A stretch of DNA of 64,000 bases from Monosporascus cannonballus (taxonomy: Eukaryota > Ascomycota > Sordariomycetes > Xylariales), in the NCBI GenBank assembly GCA_004154925.1, contig QJNS01000001.1, positions 372,001 to 436,000 of the forward strand. The letters are read 5' to 3'. The notes beneath the pieces were generated by a model, which ran no database searches, was not told the origin of the DNA, and saw only the letters and a program-made list of their open reading frames with translations. Of the stretch, positions 12,310-24,760 are shown piece after piece. Every line of letters starts with the position of its first letter. Within the stretch, counting starts at the first letter, position 1. The position numbers were made by a program, and so were the translations under genes.

Positions 12310-15300
12310 GCGGGTTTTTAGATATTTTTGAAGTTTGGGTGCTTTTTCCATTTGATTAGGTATTGGGTAAATTTGTTTTATTTTCGCATATCGAGGATTT
12401 TCTTTATTTTGTATATTTATTCGTTTTTTATTTTTACGTCGTTTTATGCCGTATATATTTTGATTATATTTGTTATTAATTTAAATAAGGAAATATGAAA
12501 AATTAAATAAAGTTTGACCTTTGGTGGAAATTCTAATTAATTGTTATTTTTTAAGATTTTTTTGGCCATTTTGTATGGACCGATATATTTGAAATCGAGT
12601 TTTTTGCTGGGTTTTTTATTTAAATATTTTTTATGGCGAGAAAAATTATTTCCCCTTTTTCGAAAATTAGTTTTTTTAATCTTTTTTAATTATAATATTT
12701 ATTTATCTGATTCCGTACGAATTCTAGTTTTATTTTTATTTTTTGATATAATTATCGTAATTATTTTAACGTAAAAATTATTTTGATATTAATTGGACCG
12801 TCGTCGCGTATTTTTTTGTAAATTTTTAAAATAAAACCAAAATTTACGTTCGTAAGTATTATTTTAATATTTTCGTAATAATTAATATTATAAGTTAATT
12901 ATGCGATTAGTAATTTCTTAACCTAATTATTTTGTTCGTAATTAATATAATATCGTAAATAAATTTTTAAGGTTTAATTTATTTGTTTTATTTATTTATT
13001 TGTTTAAGGTTTAAACGTATTAAATGATTTGTGATTTAGGCCGATTTATGCTATAAGATTTTATTAAAATTTAAATACGAATATCGATCTTTTGTTTGAT
13101 ATAATTTTTATTAGTAATCCGTATATGCTAAAAATATGTTTAAAGAAAATATATGCCAGTTATTCGGCGTTTATGTCCTCGTAATATGGTAAGAAATAAG
13201 AAAATTTCGTAAATCGATCGATGATTACGAAAATACTGTCGTAATGTATTTCTGTAGTTGGATTTTTTGATATAGGAAATTTAGTAATAAAGTTAAATAT
13301 AATTAAATATTATGGTTATTTTGTAATTATTAATAGCTGTAATTTTTCGTATGGCTTGTATTGTCGAATCTTTGCTTTAACGTAAATATTATATTGCCGT
13401 ATAATTTTTTGTACCGTTAATTTTATTCTGGGAAAAAAAATATATACGTTAAAATCGTTTTAAGGTTTTATGGATCCCTAAATATTTATGTAATTAATGT
13501 TTATGTATTTTTCGTATTAAATCTTTTTAATATTTTTCTGAAATTTATATTTTATTTATTTTTTGGTTTTTCGAAAAATTATTATTATGTTATTAAATTT
13601 TCTGATATATGTTGCTAGGTATTACCCGAATTATCGCAATTTGTCGTAAACGTAAATATCCTTTTGTAATAGTATTAAAAATTATATAATTAATTTTAAT
13701 TAATTTTTTTCGAGGTCGGGTCGTCGGCTTAAAACATTTATTTTACCGTTTTTTAATTTTTTTTATAGATAATAACGAAATTAAAGTTTGCTAATTTTTT
13801 TACGTATTTTAATTATCGTCCTGTAAACTTTTTAATCGTAATAAATCGGATAAAATTTTGATAATTTATATAAACCTTAATCTAATACAAATTTTTCTTT
13901 AAAAAGTGCTTCAATTTCCGAAATGCCATAATAATAATTATAAATTCCTTATTTGGAATATTATAATTAAATTCGGTTCCTTTTAATTTGTACGAAAAAA
14001 ATGTAATAAGATATAATTTACCTTAATTATTTCGTTATTTAATTATTACGTTTAACGCATAATCTGAAATATCGGTTTTTAACTTAACGAAACGGTTTAA
14101 ATCGTATATAATTAGTATTAATTTGCTAATAATCGCATTTTTAATATTTTGAAATATTTTTTTTGTATTTGGCATTTATTTCAACTTTTCTTTTCGTAAA
14201 ATTTATTAAGGGTATGGTTATTTTGCTAAAGTTTCGAATAAACTTCCTATAATAATTGGCGAATCCAAAAAATACCTATACTTTTTTAACTGTTATTAAC
14301 GTTTGCTATTCTGTAATTACAGCAATTTTCTTAAAATTAATTTTAATATGTTTTGGGGTAATAATATATTCCAAATATTTTATTTCCTATATATGGAATT
14401 AATTTTTTTCTGCATTAATAAATAACTTTACGTCCTATAAAGCTTAAAAAACTTTATGAACGTATTTTACGTATGTTTTTTTTATTTCCGAAAAGATAAA
14501 AATATTATTAAAATAACAAATAACGAAAATATCAAAATATTTTCGTAATACATAATTTACTATCCGTTAAAAAATTACTAATACATTCGTACATCTTATT
14601 GGTATAATTAAATACTTAAATAGTCCGTATTTCGTCCTAAATGTTATTTTTTATTCGTATCCTTTTTTGATTTTAATAAGATTATATTTATCCTTAAGAT
14701 CGAATGCTATAAATTATTTGGTTCCGTAAAGTTAATTTTTTATTTCCGTAATTAAAGGTAATAATGTTTAATTTTTAATAATGATATCGTTTAATTGCCG
14801 ATAATTAATTATAAGTCATAATTTCTTACTTTTTTTAGGTATAAAAAACATAAGGTATTTTGTTAGTAATTTTAAAAATCGAATTTATTTTTTTTGTAGC
14901 CGATCTTTTAAATATTCCTTAAAAATATATAATTCGTTTCCGTTAGGGTTGTAAATAAGGTAAAACTTTGTTAAAGATCTTTTTTAAGGATTATTTTATA
15001 ATCTTATTCGTTATGTTCTGGTAATTTCGTATCGAGCTTTTTCTTAAAGAACTATTCGTATTTATAATATTATGGTAACATATTAATTAGGTTTTTTAAT
15101 TTTTTAAGTTATTGTTTTTGTTATTCCAGATCGTTATTTAATTGTTTTAGTTTCGTTTTAATAATAATAACAATATGTTATATTTTTTTTAATATCCATT
15201 TTCTTTTTTATATTTTATTCCTCTAAGTAATAAGGTATTTATCATATTTTTATGCCTGCATTCGTTACCATTATCGATCGAATATTAAGATTTTAATTTT

Positions 15301-17400
15301 TTTTATTTGCTAATAAGGTATAAGGCGAACCTTACTTAGCTAGTTCCGTTATTAATTAAAATTCCGTATTAGCGTATCCATAATAATCCTAAGATTATAT
15401 CGTAATTCCCGAATAAAATAATATCGAAATTAACGGTTTAATATCGTCCTTTAATAAAAATCTTAAAATGATTAATTTTGCGTATAACTTTTCCGTTATC
15501 GTAAGCGAATTTCTAATTTTTAGCATTTATCGTTATATAAGGTTTTAATTTATATTTCCATAATAATTTAAGCTTATTAATTATATCTGGTATAATATAA
15601 TTTCCGCCCAAAGCTCCGTAATCCATTATTACGGTATATTAATACGTTCCGATTCGTATATACAAAATAATAAAATCGTTAACGTTTTTTATTATTACGT
15701 TTAAAGTTTTTTTTAAAAGTTTTTTTTAATTTCTTTAAGTTTCGTTATTTTGCGGCTTTTTTATAGGTAATTTTTTTCTTTTAATTTCTGTTCGAATTTG
15801 TTAAATTTTGTTTATATTTCTATATATAACGCGTTAAACTGCTATATCTATTGTTATTGTCGGCATACTGTTCCTTCGAACCGTATTAATTGTTCCTGGT
15901 TTTTTTACAATTCTTTTTCCCATTAAATAAATTGTTTTCTTATGTTTACGATTATATTTTATTATGCGTTATTTTGGCTGTCGTTTTAAAAATTTCTTAT
16001 AAATTAACGTATTTTTTTGATAACCTTTTTTTTCGTAAGAATTTGTAATAAATAATAATTGAAAATAAAAGTCCATAATAACTTTTTAATAATACTTTTT
16101 TACCGTACGTTAAATTAATTCTTTTTCCATTTGGTAATTGTATTATTTATAATAACAAAAGGGGTCTTTTTGCGGATATTACTTTTCTTTAAATTAACTT
16201 TTTATTTCGGCCAGTTATTAGATATTTCTTAGAATTATAGTTCGAAACTGTCGATATTATTACTTATTATTTTTATTATGCCCGGTACGGTTTGGAAAAT
16301 TAAATCCCTTATAATATATACGGGTAATTCGTACGTAAATATATTATTTCCATTTTTCGTAATCGGGATATTTTCGTCGTCGACAGTATATGGCGTACAT
16401 TTTGCCATATCGATCGGGTATTCCGGGGCAAAATTCTTTTATTTAATCCCGGTATTCGTATAGTTATTTTTATAACGTTTCTTATTATGCTTTTAATATT
16501 TGTTAAGCCAACTTTCTGGCTTTTTGTATTTTTCGTTAAATTTTTTATCGTAATAATCCTTATTAAACCTTTGGCTATAAGTTTGTTATATATTTAGCTT
16601 AAATTATATTAATAACTTTATTATTATTTTCTTAGTTATTTTTAAATTGTCCCTCCGGTATAAGGGTCCAGTTATTTTGCTATGGCTTTTTGGATTTCTT
16701 ATACTTGTAAGCCTTATATCCCATTTTGCCATAATTAAAACATTTAATCTGGCTTCAATTTTGTTTATGGGTAACGCCGAATTCCATAAGTCCTAACGCC
16801 GTTCCATAAGAAATAAAAGATACGTTTCGTTTTTTCCCTTGGTTAAACTTATTATATTTCGAACGTAAGGCATATTATTCTTTTTTTTTATCGTTTCTTA
16901 AATTGTCGATTATTAATTTTGATTACTTTTACGATATACCGGTCCAAGGCAATTAATTATTTAATCCGAATAATTTTATTTTTTATATTATCCTTAAACT
17001 TTTTATAAAATATATTAATAAGGGCGTTAATTTCGTTATCTCCTTATTTTACCTTAATTACGAAACTTTTAAAAGTTACGGCGTATTTAAATATAAATCC
17101 TTTTTATCGGAATTATAAAAATTATTAAGCCGTTAATTATTTTTTATCCGGATTATCGAAATTATTACGTACTTTATTTTCGAAATTGGTATAAGTTAAA
17201 AAAATCTTATTAATAAAATCCTTTTTATTTATTTTTCTCACTTTTAAAAATTTTTTTATAATCAATTTAAATTAATTAACCGTATTTTTTATTAGGCATA
17301 CTTTTACTGCTAAGATTATATCCGCTAAATTATTAAGGTTTAGGAAATAAAGGTAAATTTGCATTTAAATTAAAAAAGTTTAAAAATTACCCTTTCCATT
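12310..17400 (-). pseudogene. Gypsy-1 gag-pol remnant
   Basis: Minus-strand translation shows a degraded zinc knuckle (CFNY..MGYKAYKY; the Tyr residues replace Cys/His) near 16700-16742. Reverse transcriptase blocks follow between 14900 and 14200, including NYRQLND, AFDLK, FRTKYG and FGFANYYR, with the catalytic YxDD box reduced to a YFNN-like form. An integrase C-terminal block with YIGPYK lies near 12560-12620. Stops are spread throughout, mostly TAA/TAG at plausible Gln or Trp positions. The element cannot make these proteins. Boundaries are approximate. Confidence 0.8.
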
Positions 17401-17604
17401 ATAAGGTTCTGGCTTTTTAAGTTTTATGCGGGCGAAAAAAGGTTAAATAAATGGCGTAGCTTTAAATTGTCGAATTTTTCTTTTTAACTTCCGAATTTGA
17501 GCCTAAAACTGTTAAATAAGGGTTTTTTAAACGCTAATTAATATTTTAACAATATTAAATATTGCTTAAAGTTTAACGGTATTACTAAACAAAAACTTGT
17601 AACA

Positions 17605-17998
17605 TATAACGGCTAAACGGTTTAACTAATTATTAAATCTTAAGTTGATAGGTTTATATTAATAAAAATATTATGGGAATCTAAGTAATAAATATAATAA
17701 CGTATTACGTTTTGTAATACCAAAAGTGCCTTAGGTAACGAAATGTTATTATAAGCTGAAGTTATTTAAATTATGGAATTAATAAACGTATATATCCTCG
17801 TTCTGGTTTAAACCATTTAACCGGTTTAAGCCCTTAAGCCCCTTAAGTCCCTTAAGCCACCTGCTGGTTCAACCGGCTTAAAGGCGCCAAGCCCTTGAGC
17901 CTTTTGAGCCAATCACGTGATCTTCTTGGCATGGTCGGGCTTGAGTGCCCAAGCTCTCCGACCGTTTTTGGGGAAGCCAAGATCGTTAGGTCATAACA
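17605..17998 (-). repeat. Gypsy-1 5' LTR with a RIP gradient
   Basis: 394 bp, direct repeat of 11244-11637. Its left half is heavily mutated (the start reads TATAACGGCTAAACGG), while its right 150 bp stay GC-rich and nearly clean. The clean half adjoins the transposon's GC-rich terminus and the gene island, so mutation fades towards the island. Confidence 0.9.
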
Positions 17999-18126
17999 AT
18001 TAAGTATTCGTAAGTTCTTAGCAAAACCTAATAGGTACCCAATGGGTCCTTGGCAAATCCGATGGGTACCCATCAGGACTTATGGGTCTTCGTGGGTCAC
18101 CCACGGGTACCCATTCCCTCACCCTA
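17999..18126 (-). repeat. Right terminal region of hAT-like copy 1
   Basis: Read on the minus strand it starts TAGGGTGAGGGAATGGGTACCC and holds further ACCCATNGG/GGTACC words. The same end opens copy 2 at 34252. Gypsy-1 inserted only about 120 bp from the transposon tip. Confidence 0.75.
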
Positions 18127-18134
18127 ATCCTGAC

Positions 18135-18630
18135 TGGACTGTATATGTCTCACCTTGAAGGACGAGGACTCAATTCTTTGCTGTCCACTCCAACCCCCTT
18201 GCCCTCGTAAGACATCAAGGCCATTGCCTTCATCGCCGCTGCTACGACAAAGAGTGTCATATGATAAGCTATCACAGGGCAGAAGTGCCGCCGTGAACGA
18301 AGTTACCCCTTAAACCCTAGGGGTCGAGGAGAGAAGTCTCATTATTTAGCTTATCCGGACATAGCGGCATCATTGTACAGAGATATATTTGCGCCACCAA
18401 AGCACTCTATTGACTGTTGATGAATGAATGAATCATTGACTTGTCAAGATCCTAGACGTGGATCTTACACCTGAAGCGTAACTTGCTTACATAATATGCT
18501 TGTTCTAGTATCTGTTAGGTAGCTGGCCATGGCTGCTTACGATATCCGTTGACCCAAAGCCAGTAGGTTACCTAGTTTTGGTGGTCTCCTCAAGCCGCCG
18601 AGTTGGAATAATACCAATCCATTTCTGAGT
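18135..18630. other. Promoter side of the island gene; no other feature seen
   Basis: Balanced-composition sequence between the transposon target duplication and the ATG at 18631. It contains a short TGAA repeat near 18421 but no gene. It presumably holds the promoter and 5' UTR of the following gene. Confidence 0.5.
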
Positions 18631-20316
18631 ATGCCTGTATTCGCTTTTATCAACCTCTCCCGCCCGAGCGACGTAAAGAAACATTCGACACAGGTTCGCC
18701 GCCGCGTGATGAAGGATATCGGAAGGGCACGCCGAAGAATGCCACGTCCCATAAAGTGCCGCGAGGTTCTAGCGGCTTCGGCGGCCGCGGTTACTTCAGA
18801 ATCGGACATACGGGCGTCGCAAAGCCTACTCAACGATGACACGGAGGAGGTGCCGGGCGATCTGGTGGTGCCAAGCTCACGGGCCGGTGGGAGCCTGCAC
18901 TCTGTCGTTTTCCCCATCGAGATGGACAGGGACAGACTAACGATATCTCGCTTCAGTAAGTCTTCTCCTCGACGGGAATAATGACTTAGGTAATCTGAGT
19001 ATTCTACAGTTCGAAGAGAGACAGATAGTCTGTCGACCGTTTCACTTCCCGCGGCTGATGATGGCGCTGTCTGATCCTGCGGCCTGGCATATTACCTTGG
19101 CGAACGGCGCCTGGCATCGCTATAGGAAATGCAAAGCAGAGGAACCTGATTTCGCCCCGGACCAGGAAGTTGTGAAACATCATAGGCTGTCTTTGCAGTC
19201 TATAGCGAGGCGCCTGGCAGACCCCACCAAGAGGAATGACGAAGGGCTTGTCGTAGCCATCGCTGGGCTCATATGTCATAACGTGGGTACTCCTCCCCCT
19301 ACTCTATTGGTAATGAAAACCCGTATTAAACATTAAAGTCTTCCATAGGGAACCACGACCAACTGAAAGTTCACATCGAAGAGATTCAACGCATCGCTCA
19401 GAGCAAAGGCGGCCTGCAATCTCTCCATGATCCCACCCTGCGCTTAATGGTGTCATGGTAAGGCACAGAGGCTGTATTTGCCGCTATCTTCTTCATATCT
19501 TGACCTTCGTATGATAGGCTCGACCTGACTGCGGCATCTTACCTCAACATCAGTCCTCGATCTGAGATTCCCAAGTGTTTAAGTCTAGAAATCGATCCCG
19601 GGAATGATACCCATTGCCTGGAGCAACTACTCGCAAGGTGGGACCAAGAATGTCCCGACCTCAGTGACATAATGAGCGCGCTGAGGGTAACAGCAGCAGC
19701 CGCTAGCTACGTAAACCGGCACATAAACGACCCGACGCTCTGGCGAGACGGCACAGCCGCGATCAGGATCCTAGGCCCTGCTCTGCACGAGATCCTGTCA
19801 CTCGAAGGCCGGCCGCTGCCCAGCGACCCCGGGGACAAGAGCTACTCGGCCAGGGCAGCGCGCGAGGCGTTCCGGCGGGCGGCGCTGGTCTTCATCGCGG
19901 CCGTCAGGATCAGGCTGGGCTTCGAGGCGCACGACATGGCCGGGCACCTGGACGCCTTCCGGAAGATCCCCCAGCTGCCGCTGGTCGACTGGGCCGTGGT
20001 GCCCGAGCTGAACCTCTGGGCCCACGTCGTGGCCGCCGCTCGCGAGGAGCCGGAGAACCGGGCCTGGCACGTCTTCACCATCGTCAGCATCATGCAGATC
20101 CTGGGCATCGAGACCGCCGACCGCGCCTTCGAGGTCGTGCGCCGTGTCATGTGGGTAGACGCCATCTCCGAGGGGGACTGCGGCCTTTGCCGAGAAATCG
20201 ACCAAGCCGCGTCGGGGAGCTTCGGAAGACGGATCCGGGATTTGCAAGCCGTGTCAGGGGGAGTCGGTTTGGCGGGCCTGGAAGCCAGCACCAGCACGGA
20301 ATGTACGCTTGATTGA
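18631..20316 (+). CDS. Fungal-specific transcription factor-like protein (Fungal_trans_2 type), 4 exons, 500 aa
   Basis: Exons 18631-18955, 19017-19286, 19349-19457 and 19518-20316 join in phase and end in TGA; the introns are 61, 62 and 60 nt. The first acceptor must be the weak AAG at 19014-19016, because the better CAG at 19007-19009 shifts the frame. The N-terminus FAFINLSRPSDV followed by a basic RRRVMKDIGRARRR stretch, then ALSDPAAWH, and later WDQECPDLSDIM, is the layout of a large Pezizomycotina family related to the fungal transcription factor domain PF11951, usually without a zinc cluster. Family membership is from memory and the regulated pathway is unknown. The gene is undamaged although it is wedged between the hAT end (18134) and Gypsy-2 (20510). 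No signal peptide is seen. Confidence 0.75.
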
Positions 20317-20509
20317 CCACGCGGCGGCCACACTGTCGCTTCAACCGCGCTGGGATCTTAATTACATACAGTCAAAGAATATACTCGTTGTCGACGAAGA
20401 AACTCAGAATGCCCGAGGCAAGGCTCGTAGCACGGTACGTTTAATACAAGGTTTCGGAATCCGTCTGGTGCTGAATAACAAGAAGATGCTTCTTCCAATA
20501 GCGTATATA

Positions 20510-20904
20510 TGTGACGGCTAGGGGGCTTAACCAAGTATTAAACTTTTGTTGTACGAGTTTATGTTGGCAGAAATATCGAATTTGAGCAATACATAACTTA
20601 ATTACGTTTCGTAATACTAAAAGTATTTTAAGTAACGGAGTTATATTATAAGTTAATATTACTTAAATTATATAGATAAATAAATTTATATATTAACATT
20701 TTTTTACCGTTTTTAAACTAGATTCGGATAATTTTATTATTAATTTTGTAGAGCCAGGTTTTAATAGCTTTATTATCGATTTTGTCAAATCAAGTTTTGA
20801 TAACTATATTATTAATCTTATTGAATTATTACTCAATAGGCCTCATTTTTATTATCTTTATTATAACTGTTTTTGAAAACCGTAATTGGTTAAACTGAAA
20901 TACA
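20510..20904 (-). repeat. Gypsy-2 left (3') LTR
   Basis: About 395 bp, starting TGTGACGG and ending near TACA. It is a direct repeat of 28042-28407 after allowing for RIP changes and small indels. The right edge is approximate. Confidence 0.75.
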
Positions 20905-21778
20905 ATTTTCCTTTTCTATAATTTCTATTTGATAATTCCTTTTTTCTTATAAACTATTTTATAATTATATCGGAACGTATTATAAAAGTAAATTGCAAAA
21001 TCAGAAAACAGAATAATATATCTAAACCTATCATTTTTGATTTTATAAATATATTTATTTAAAATTTAATCTCTTTGCCGTAAAGTATTTTTTACTATAT
21101 ATTTATTTCGTGTTTTCTAAGTATACTAAATATATCGTGAAATATTAAGATATTTATAACGTTAACGTGCGTTTTACTTTTTAATTTAAGAAGTTTATGT
21201 GAAATTACTTTAAAGGAAAAACTGAAGTTGAAAAAACCAAAAAAAAGAAATATAAATTAAATGTTCTGAATTTCGAGTATAAAAACTTATAAATTAATCG
21301 AATAACGTACAAATTATTTTGAAAATTTTAATTTTTAAAAAAACTAAATAAATTAGTACGGAAAGAAAAATTAAAATACTAACTATAAAAGTTCTTTCGA
21401 TATAAATCACCTTTTTTATCATGAATATGATAAAATATTAAATAAATTTATTTTGCTTCTACATATTAAAATTCCTTTTATCTGATATATTATTTTATTT
21501 TCTATTTGGGTTAAATTTCGTACATATTTTCATAATACATATTATTAATGTATTTACAGAAATATAAGAAATAAGCAAAATTGAATTCTTAAAAAATGGT
21601 TTCATTAATAATTATTTTTTATCGTTTTTAATAATTTTATAAATATCGCTATATTTGAAATTAAAATTCTGTACACGGTTTTTTCGTTTTAAGTTCTTTT
21701 ATAACCAAATAAGGTATTTTTCTTTTTTTTAAAATAAAATTCTTTTAATTTTTTGGCTATTTTATTTATTTATTTAAT

Positions 21779-22286
21779 TGTGATGATATGCACAGCTAGT
21801 CCTTATAAGGTGGATTCGGGTGTCTAAATCCCAATTAGGGTTTGAAATTGCTGACCTTTTGATATTGTGGGTAACGTTATACCTTCGTTATCTTACAATT
21901 ATTTCAAACCCCAATTAGGTATATCAGCTAGTTCGGCGCCATTTCGGCAATATGCTAAAGGCAAAGTTCGATCTTTACAGAAGCGGCTGCAGGTTTAAAA
22001 AAGCTAGGAAGTAAATCGAAAAGATTCAAACCGCTGGCGTTCGGCGGGTGGTCGGCGCGAAAGATCCGACCGCGCTATATGCTCATAGAACGTAGTAAAA
22101 CCTAGGGGGTTCGATATTTTATCTAACCCTAAAATCGGAACTATTTCACTAAAAAAGGGGAAGTAATTATAATAATAGGCATAGTTAGTCCTTATAAGGT
22201 GGATTAGGATGTCCAAATTCTAATTAGGGTTTGGAATTATTAACCTTTTAGTATTATGGTTAAAGTTATACTTTTGTTATTTTATA
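21779..22286 (+). mobile_element. TRIM-like mini LTR element (508 bp) nested in Gypsy-2
   Basis: Two 119-bp direct repeats (21779-21897 and 22168-22286) share CTAGTCCTTATAAGGTGGATT-type sequence and enclose a 270-bp interior. TTAAT stands on both sides (21774-21778 and 22287-22291). An AAAAAAGGGGAAG polypurine run (22151-22163) lies just before the second repeat, as expected for plus-strand priming. The interior encodes nothing of useful length, so the element would depend on proteins from another retrotransposon. The left repeat and interior are GC-balanced; the right repeat shows C-to-T and G-to-A changes. Confidence 0.8.
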
Positions 22287-23949
22287 TTAATCGTATAAAA
22301 CTTTTTACTTTGCTTTTAGTTTTTAATATAATTATTGAGGTTATTTTTATATAAATATGAATATTTCGATTAATTATATATTAAGTTATTCGTAAATTTA
22401 AAATTTTATTTTTAATTAATATAATATTATGAATAATTATTTAATACTTAATATACTTGTTTCGTTTATTTGTAATTTTAAAATTTTAAAACCCCTAATA
22501 ATTTGTTATTTAAATTAACCTAAGTTATAAAATATTATTAAAATTATGAAATATATATAGTCCTTTTACCAAATACAATTCTATAAAACAATTTAAATAT
22601 ATTCAGAATAATTTTAATAAAATATATATTATTGATTATATGTTTAAAGTTTTAATACAGTAAAAATGTAAAAACATTTGTGAATTTTTTAATAATTACG
22701 ACAATAATATTATATAGTATTTTTGTTATTAAATCTTGACGTAAGCATAATTTAATAATAAAATTTATAATAATTTTACTACTTAATTTTGTTTTGAAAA
22801 TTAAATACGGTTATAATTATCTATAAGTTTTGTACCGTAACGTTTTTAAATTGTTTTAAAAATTATATTTTTATTATACATTTTAAATAAAATATCTTGT
22901 TTTTAAAGATATATATAATAAAAATATATTAGAGTATTTTAAATCTTTTCATATTTATTGAATTAATATTTATAAATATAAGATATGACATTTCTTTAAT
23001 ATCTTTTAAAAATTTATATTTTTTTAACATTTTTAATAAATTATTTTTAATATTTACCGAGAGGTTTATAGTACATCTCGTGTTAATATAATATATTACA
23101 AACATGAATATATTTTTAAAACATTCTGGAAAATTATACGATTAATATGGAGGCATTCCTTTTTTGAAAATTGTATCTCTTTTTTAAAATATTGATTTTA
23201 TTATATTTTACATTCTATTTTCTAAAAAATAGCAAAATAGAAATTTGTTATTCTTTTATGTATCGTAATTGCTATTTTATAAATCTTTTAAAAATAACAA
23301 AATCAATTAAATCTTAATAGTTCGTATGAATTTTACCTTGATCAATATATCTCTTAAAAATACTTAAGATTTCGCAAAATCATAATAATAGCTATAGATT
23401 CGTGATTTAAAATAACGTTATTCAACTCGGGTTTATGTTTAATTTATAAAAAGAAATATAATAAACTATAATTCTTCTTATATATCTTGTTATTTTATTA
23501 TCCTTTTTAAAATATAATTCAAAATATAGATTTTTAAGTCAACGAAATATTTTAAATTATATATAATTAATATTAATTCGTTAATAATTATGTATTTAAT
23601 TTCTTGAAACGGGTATATTATATACGGAGTGGTTTTATACTTAATATTTTATAAAATTAATTAATTTAAAACAAATTTTGTTAAAATTTTAAATAGATTT
23701 CTTATAATATTTAGCAAATTTAGAAGAAATATTTATGCTTTGTAACTATAATTAAAGTTTATTATTTTATAATTACAATAATTATTTCAAAGAGTATATT
23801 AATATTTTTAATTAATATTCGATTTTAAAGATCTTATTTATTATGTATTAAATTAATTATTTTTATATTCATTCAGAGTTTAATAGTTTATAACAATTCT
23901 ATAATATTATTCAGGTGTTTTATTTTCTTTAAAAAAAAGGGTAATAATA

Positions 23950-24760
23950 AAGACGAAATTAGATCAAATAATAAATTGCTCCCTTAATTCCTAGGCTTCA
24001 CTAACCTCGTTGTTTTCTTAGCTTTTATTTATCCCGATTCTCGTCCGAGTTTTGGAAGACTTTTGCTATTCGAAACAGCCGAGCAAACTAGCGTTCGTAA
24101 CCGTCTAGCTTAATTCGTCTTACAGTCTAAATTTCGGAATTCTTCAACTCTGCATTATCTTCTCTTTCGAATTTCGCTAGTAGGCTTTTTTTATAAATTC
24201 TATATTTTTCTGATATAAGTTTTCTTAAAGTTCAGTTATCGGTATTTTTGTAAATTGAATCGTATTCGAAAATTAAGAAATAAATTCGATTTATTTAGAA
24301 AAAATTTTTAGGATCGATAATATCTATAATTTTAACTTTTTCGATAATTTTATAGCAATTTAAATATCGTAAATAAGATAATTTTTATAACAATCCTACA
24401 GTTACGAATAACCGGTATTTTATATTTCGAATTTTGTGGCATAGTATATTGTTTGATACTAACTTGAGAAATTATTTTAGTGTCAAGTATTTTTTACCTG
24501 GTTATCGTACTAACACCTCTCTTATAACCGTGGAACGGTCGAGATTAGCGAAGGTTCGCAAATCTTTTTATGCATACTTAAGGTTTACTTTTAACGCTTA
24601 CTCTTACGGTTTACTTTTAATGTTTACCTTTAAGGTTTATCCTTAAGGTTTGCCGCGCAAAGTTTAACCTTTCGACTCTGCCGAACCGTAGCGAGTAAAA
24701 GGTTTATTACAGTCGAAACTTGTCGGCAATTACGTATTCGACTTTAAAATAAAGCTTTAA
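23950..24760. other. GC-richer patch inside Gypsy-2, identity unknown
   Basis: Parts of this stretch (about 23960-24200 and 24500-24750) are visibly less AT-rich than their surroundings, which suggests a later insertion. I could not find terminal repeats or a duplication. A 70-codon frame at 24434-24646 runs into the 13-bp repeats and looks accidental. Confidence 0.35.
24578..24655. repeat. Six tandem 13-bp units
   Basis: Units start at 24578, 24591, 24604, 24617, 24630 and 24643, with consensus TTAAGGTTTACTT; each differs by a few bases. The array sits in the GC-richer patch of Gypsy-2. Confidence 0.8.

Larger units (their letters stand above)
11244..17998 (-). mobile_element. Gypsy-1: complete Ty3/Gypsy LTR retrotransposon, RIP-inactivated
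   Basis: Two 394-bp direct repeats (11244-11637 and 17605-17998) are flanked by the 5-bp duplication ATTAA (11239-11243 and 17999-18003). Gag-pol runs on the minus strand, so the LTR at 17605 is the 5' LTR. Minus-strand reading recovers, in order, a CCHC-type knuckle in gag (about 16700-16742), reverse transcriptase (about 14900-14200) and the integrase C-terminus (about 12660-12540), all full of stops. Between the pol end (about 12310) and the 3' LTR lies a plus-strand ORF (11729-12301), antisense to gag-pol. The element sits inside hAT-like copy 1 and is therefore younger than it. Confidence 0.9.
3147..18126 (+). mobile_element. hAT-like TIR DNA transposon, copy 1 (about 8.2 kb, RIP-degraded, split by Gypsy-1)
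   Basis: The left end reads TAGGGTGAGGGA from 3147. The right end, read on the minus strand from 18126, gives the same 12 bases. ATCCTGAC stands directly outside both ends (3139-3146 and 18127-18134), a perfect 8-bp duplication. Short TIRs plus an 8-bp duplication are the hAT signature, but I could not identify a transposase. Removing Gypsy-1 and one copy of its duplication (6,760 bp) leaves about 8,220 bp. The same sequence recurs inverted in 34252-59154. About 150-180 bases at the left end and 120 at the right keep their GC and hold GGGTACCC-like palindromes; the inside is AT-rich from RIP. The hAT assignment is an inference from the ends. Confidence 0.75.

Noticed and set aside
12541..12774. 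77-codon plus-strand ORF
   Set aside because: It is the antisense shadow of the Gypsy-1 integrase C-terminus on the minus strand.
18537..18917. 126-codon minus-strand ORF
   Set aside because: Shadow of exon 1 of the gene at 18631; the plus-strand frame has the family motifs and splice sites.
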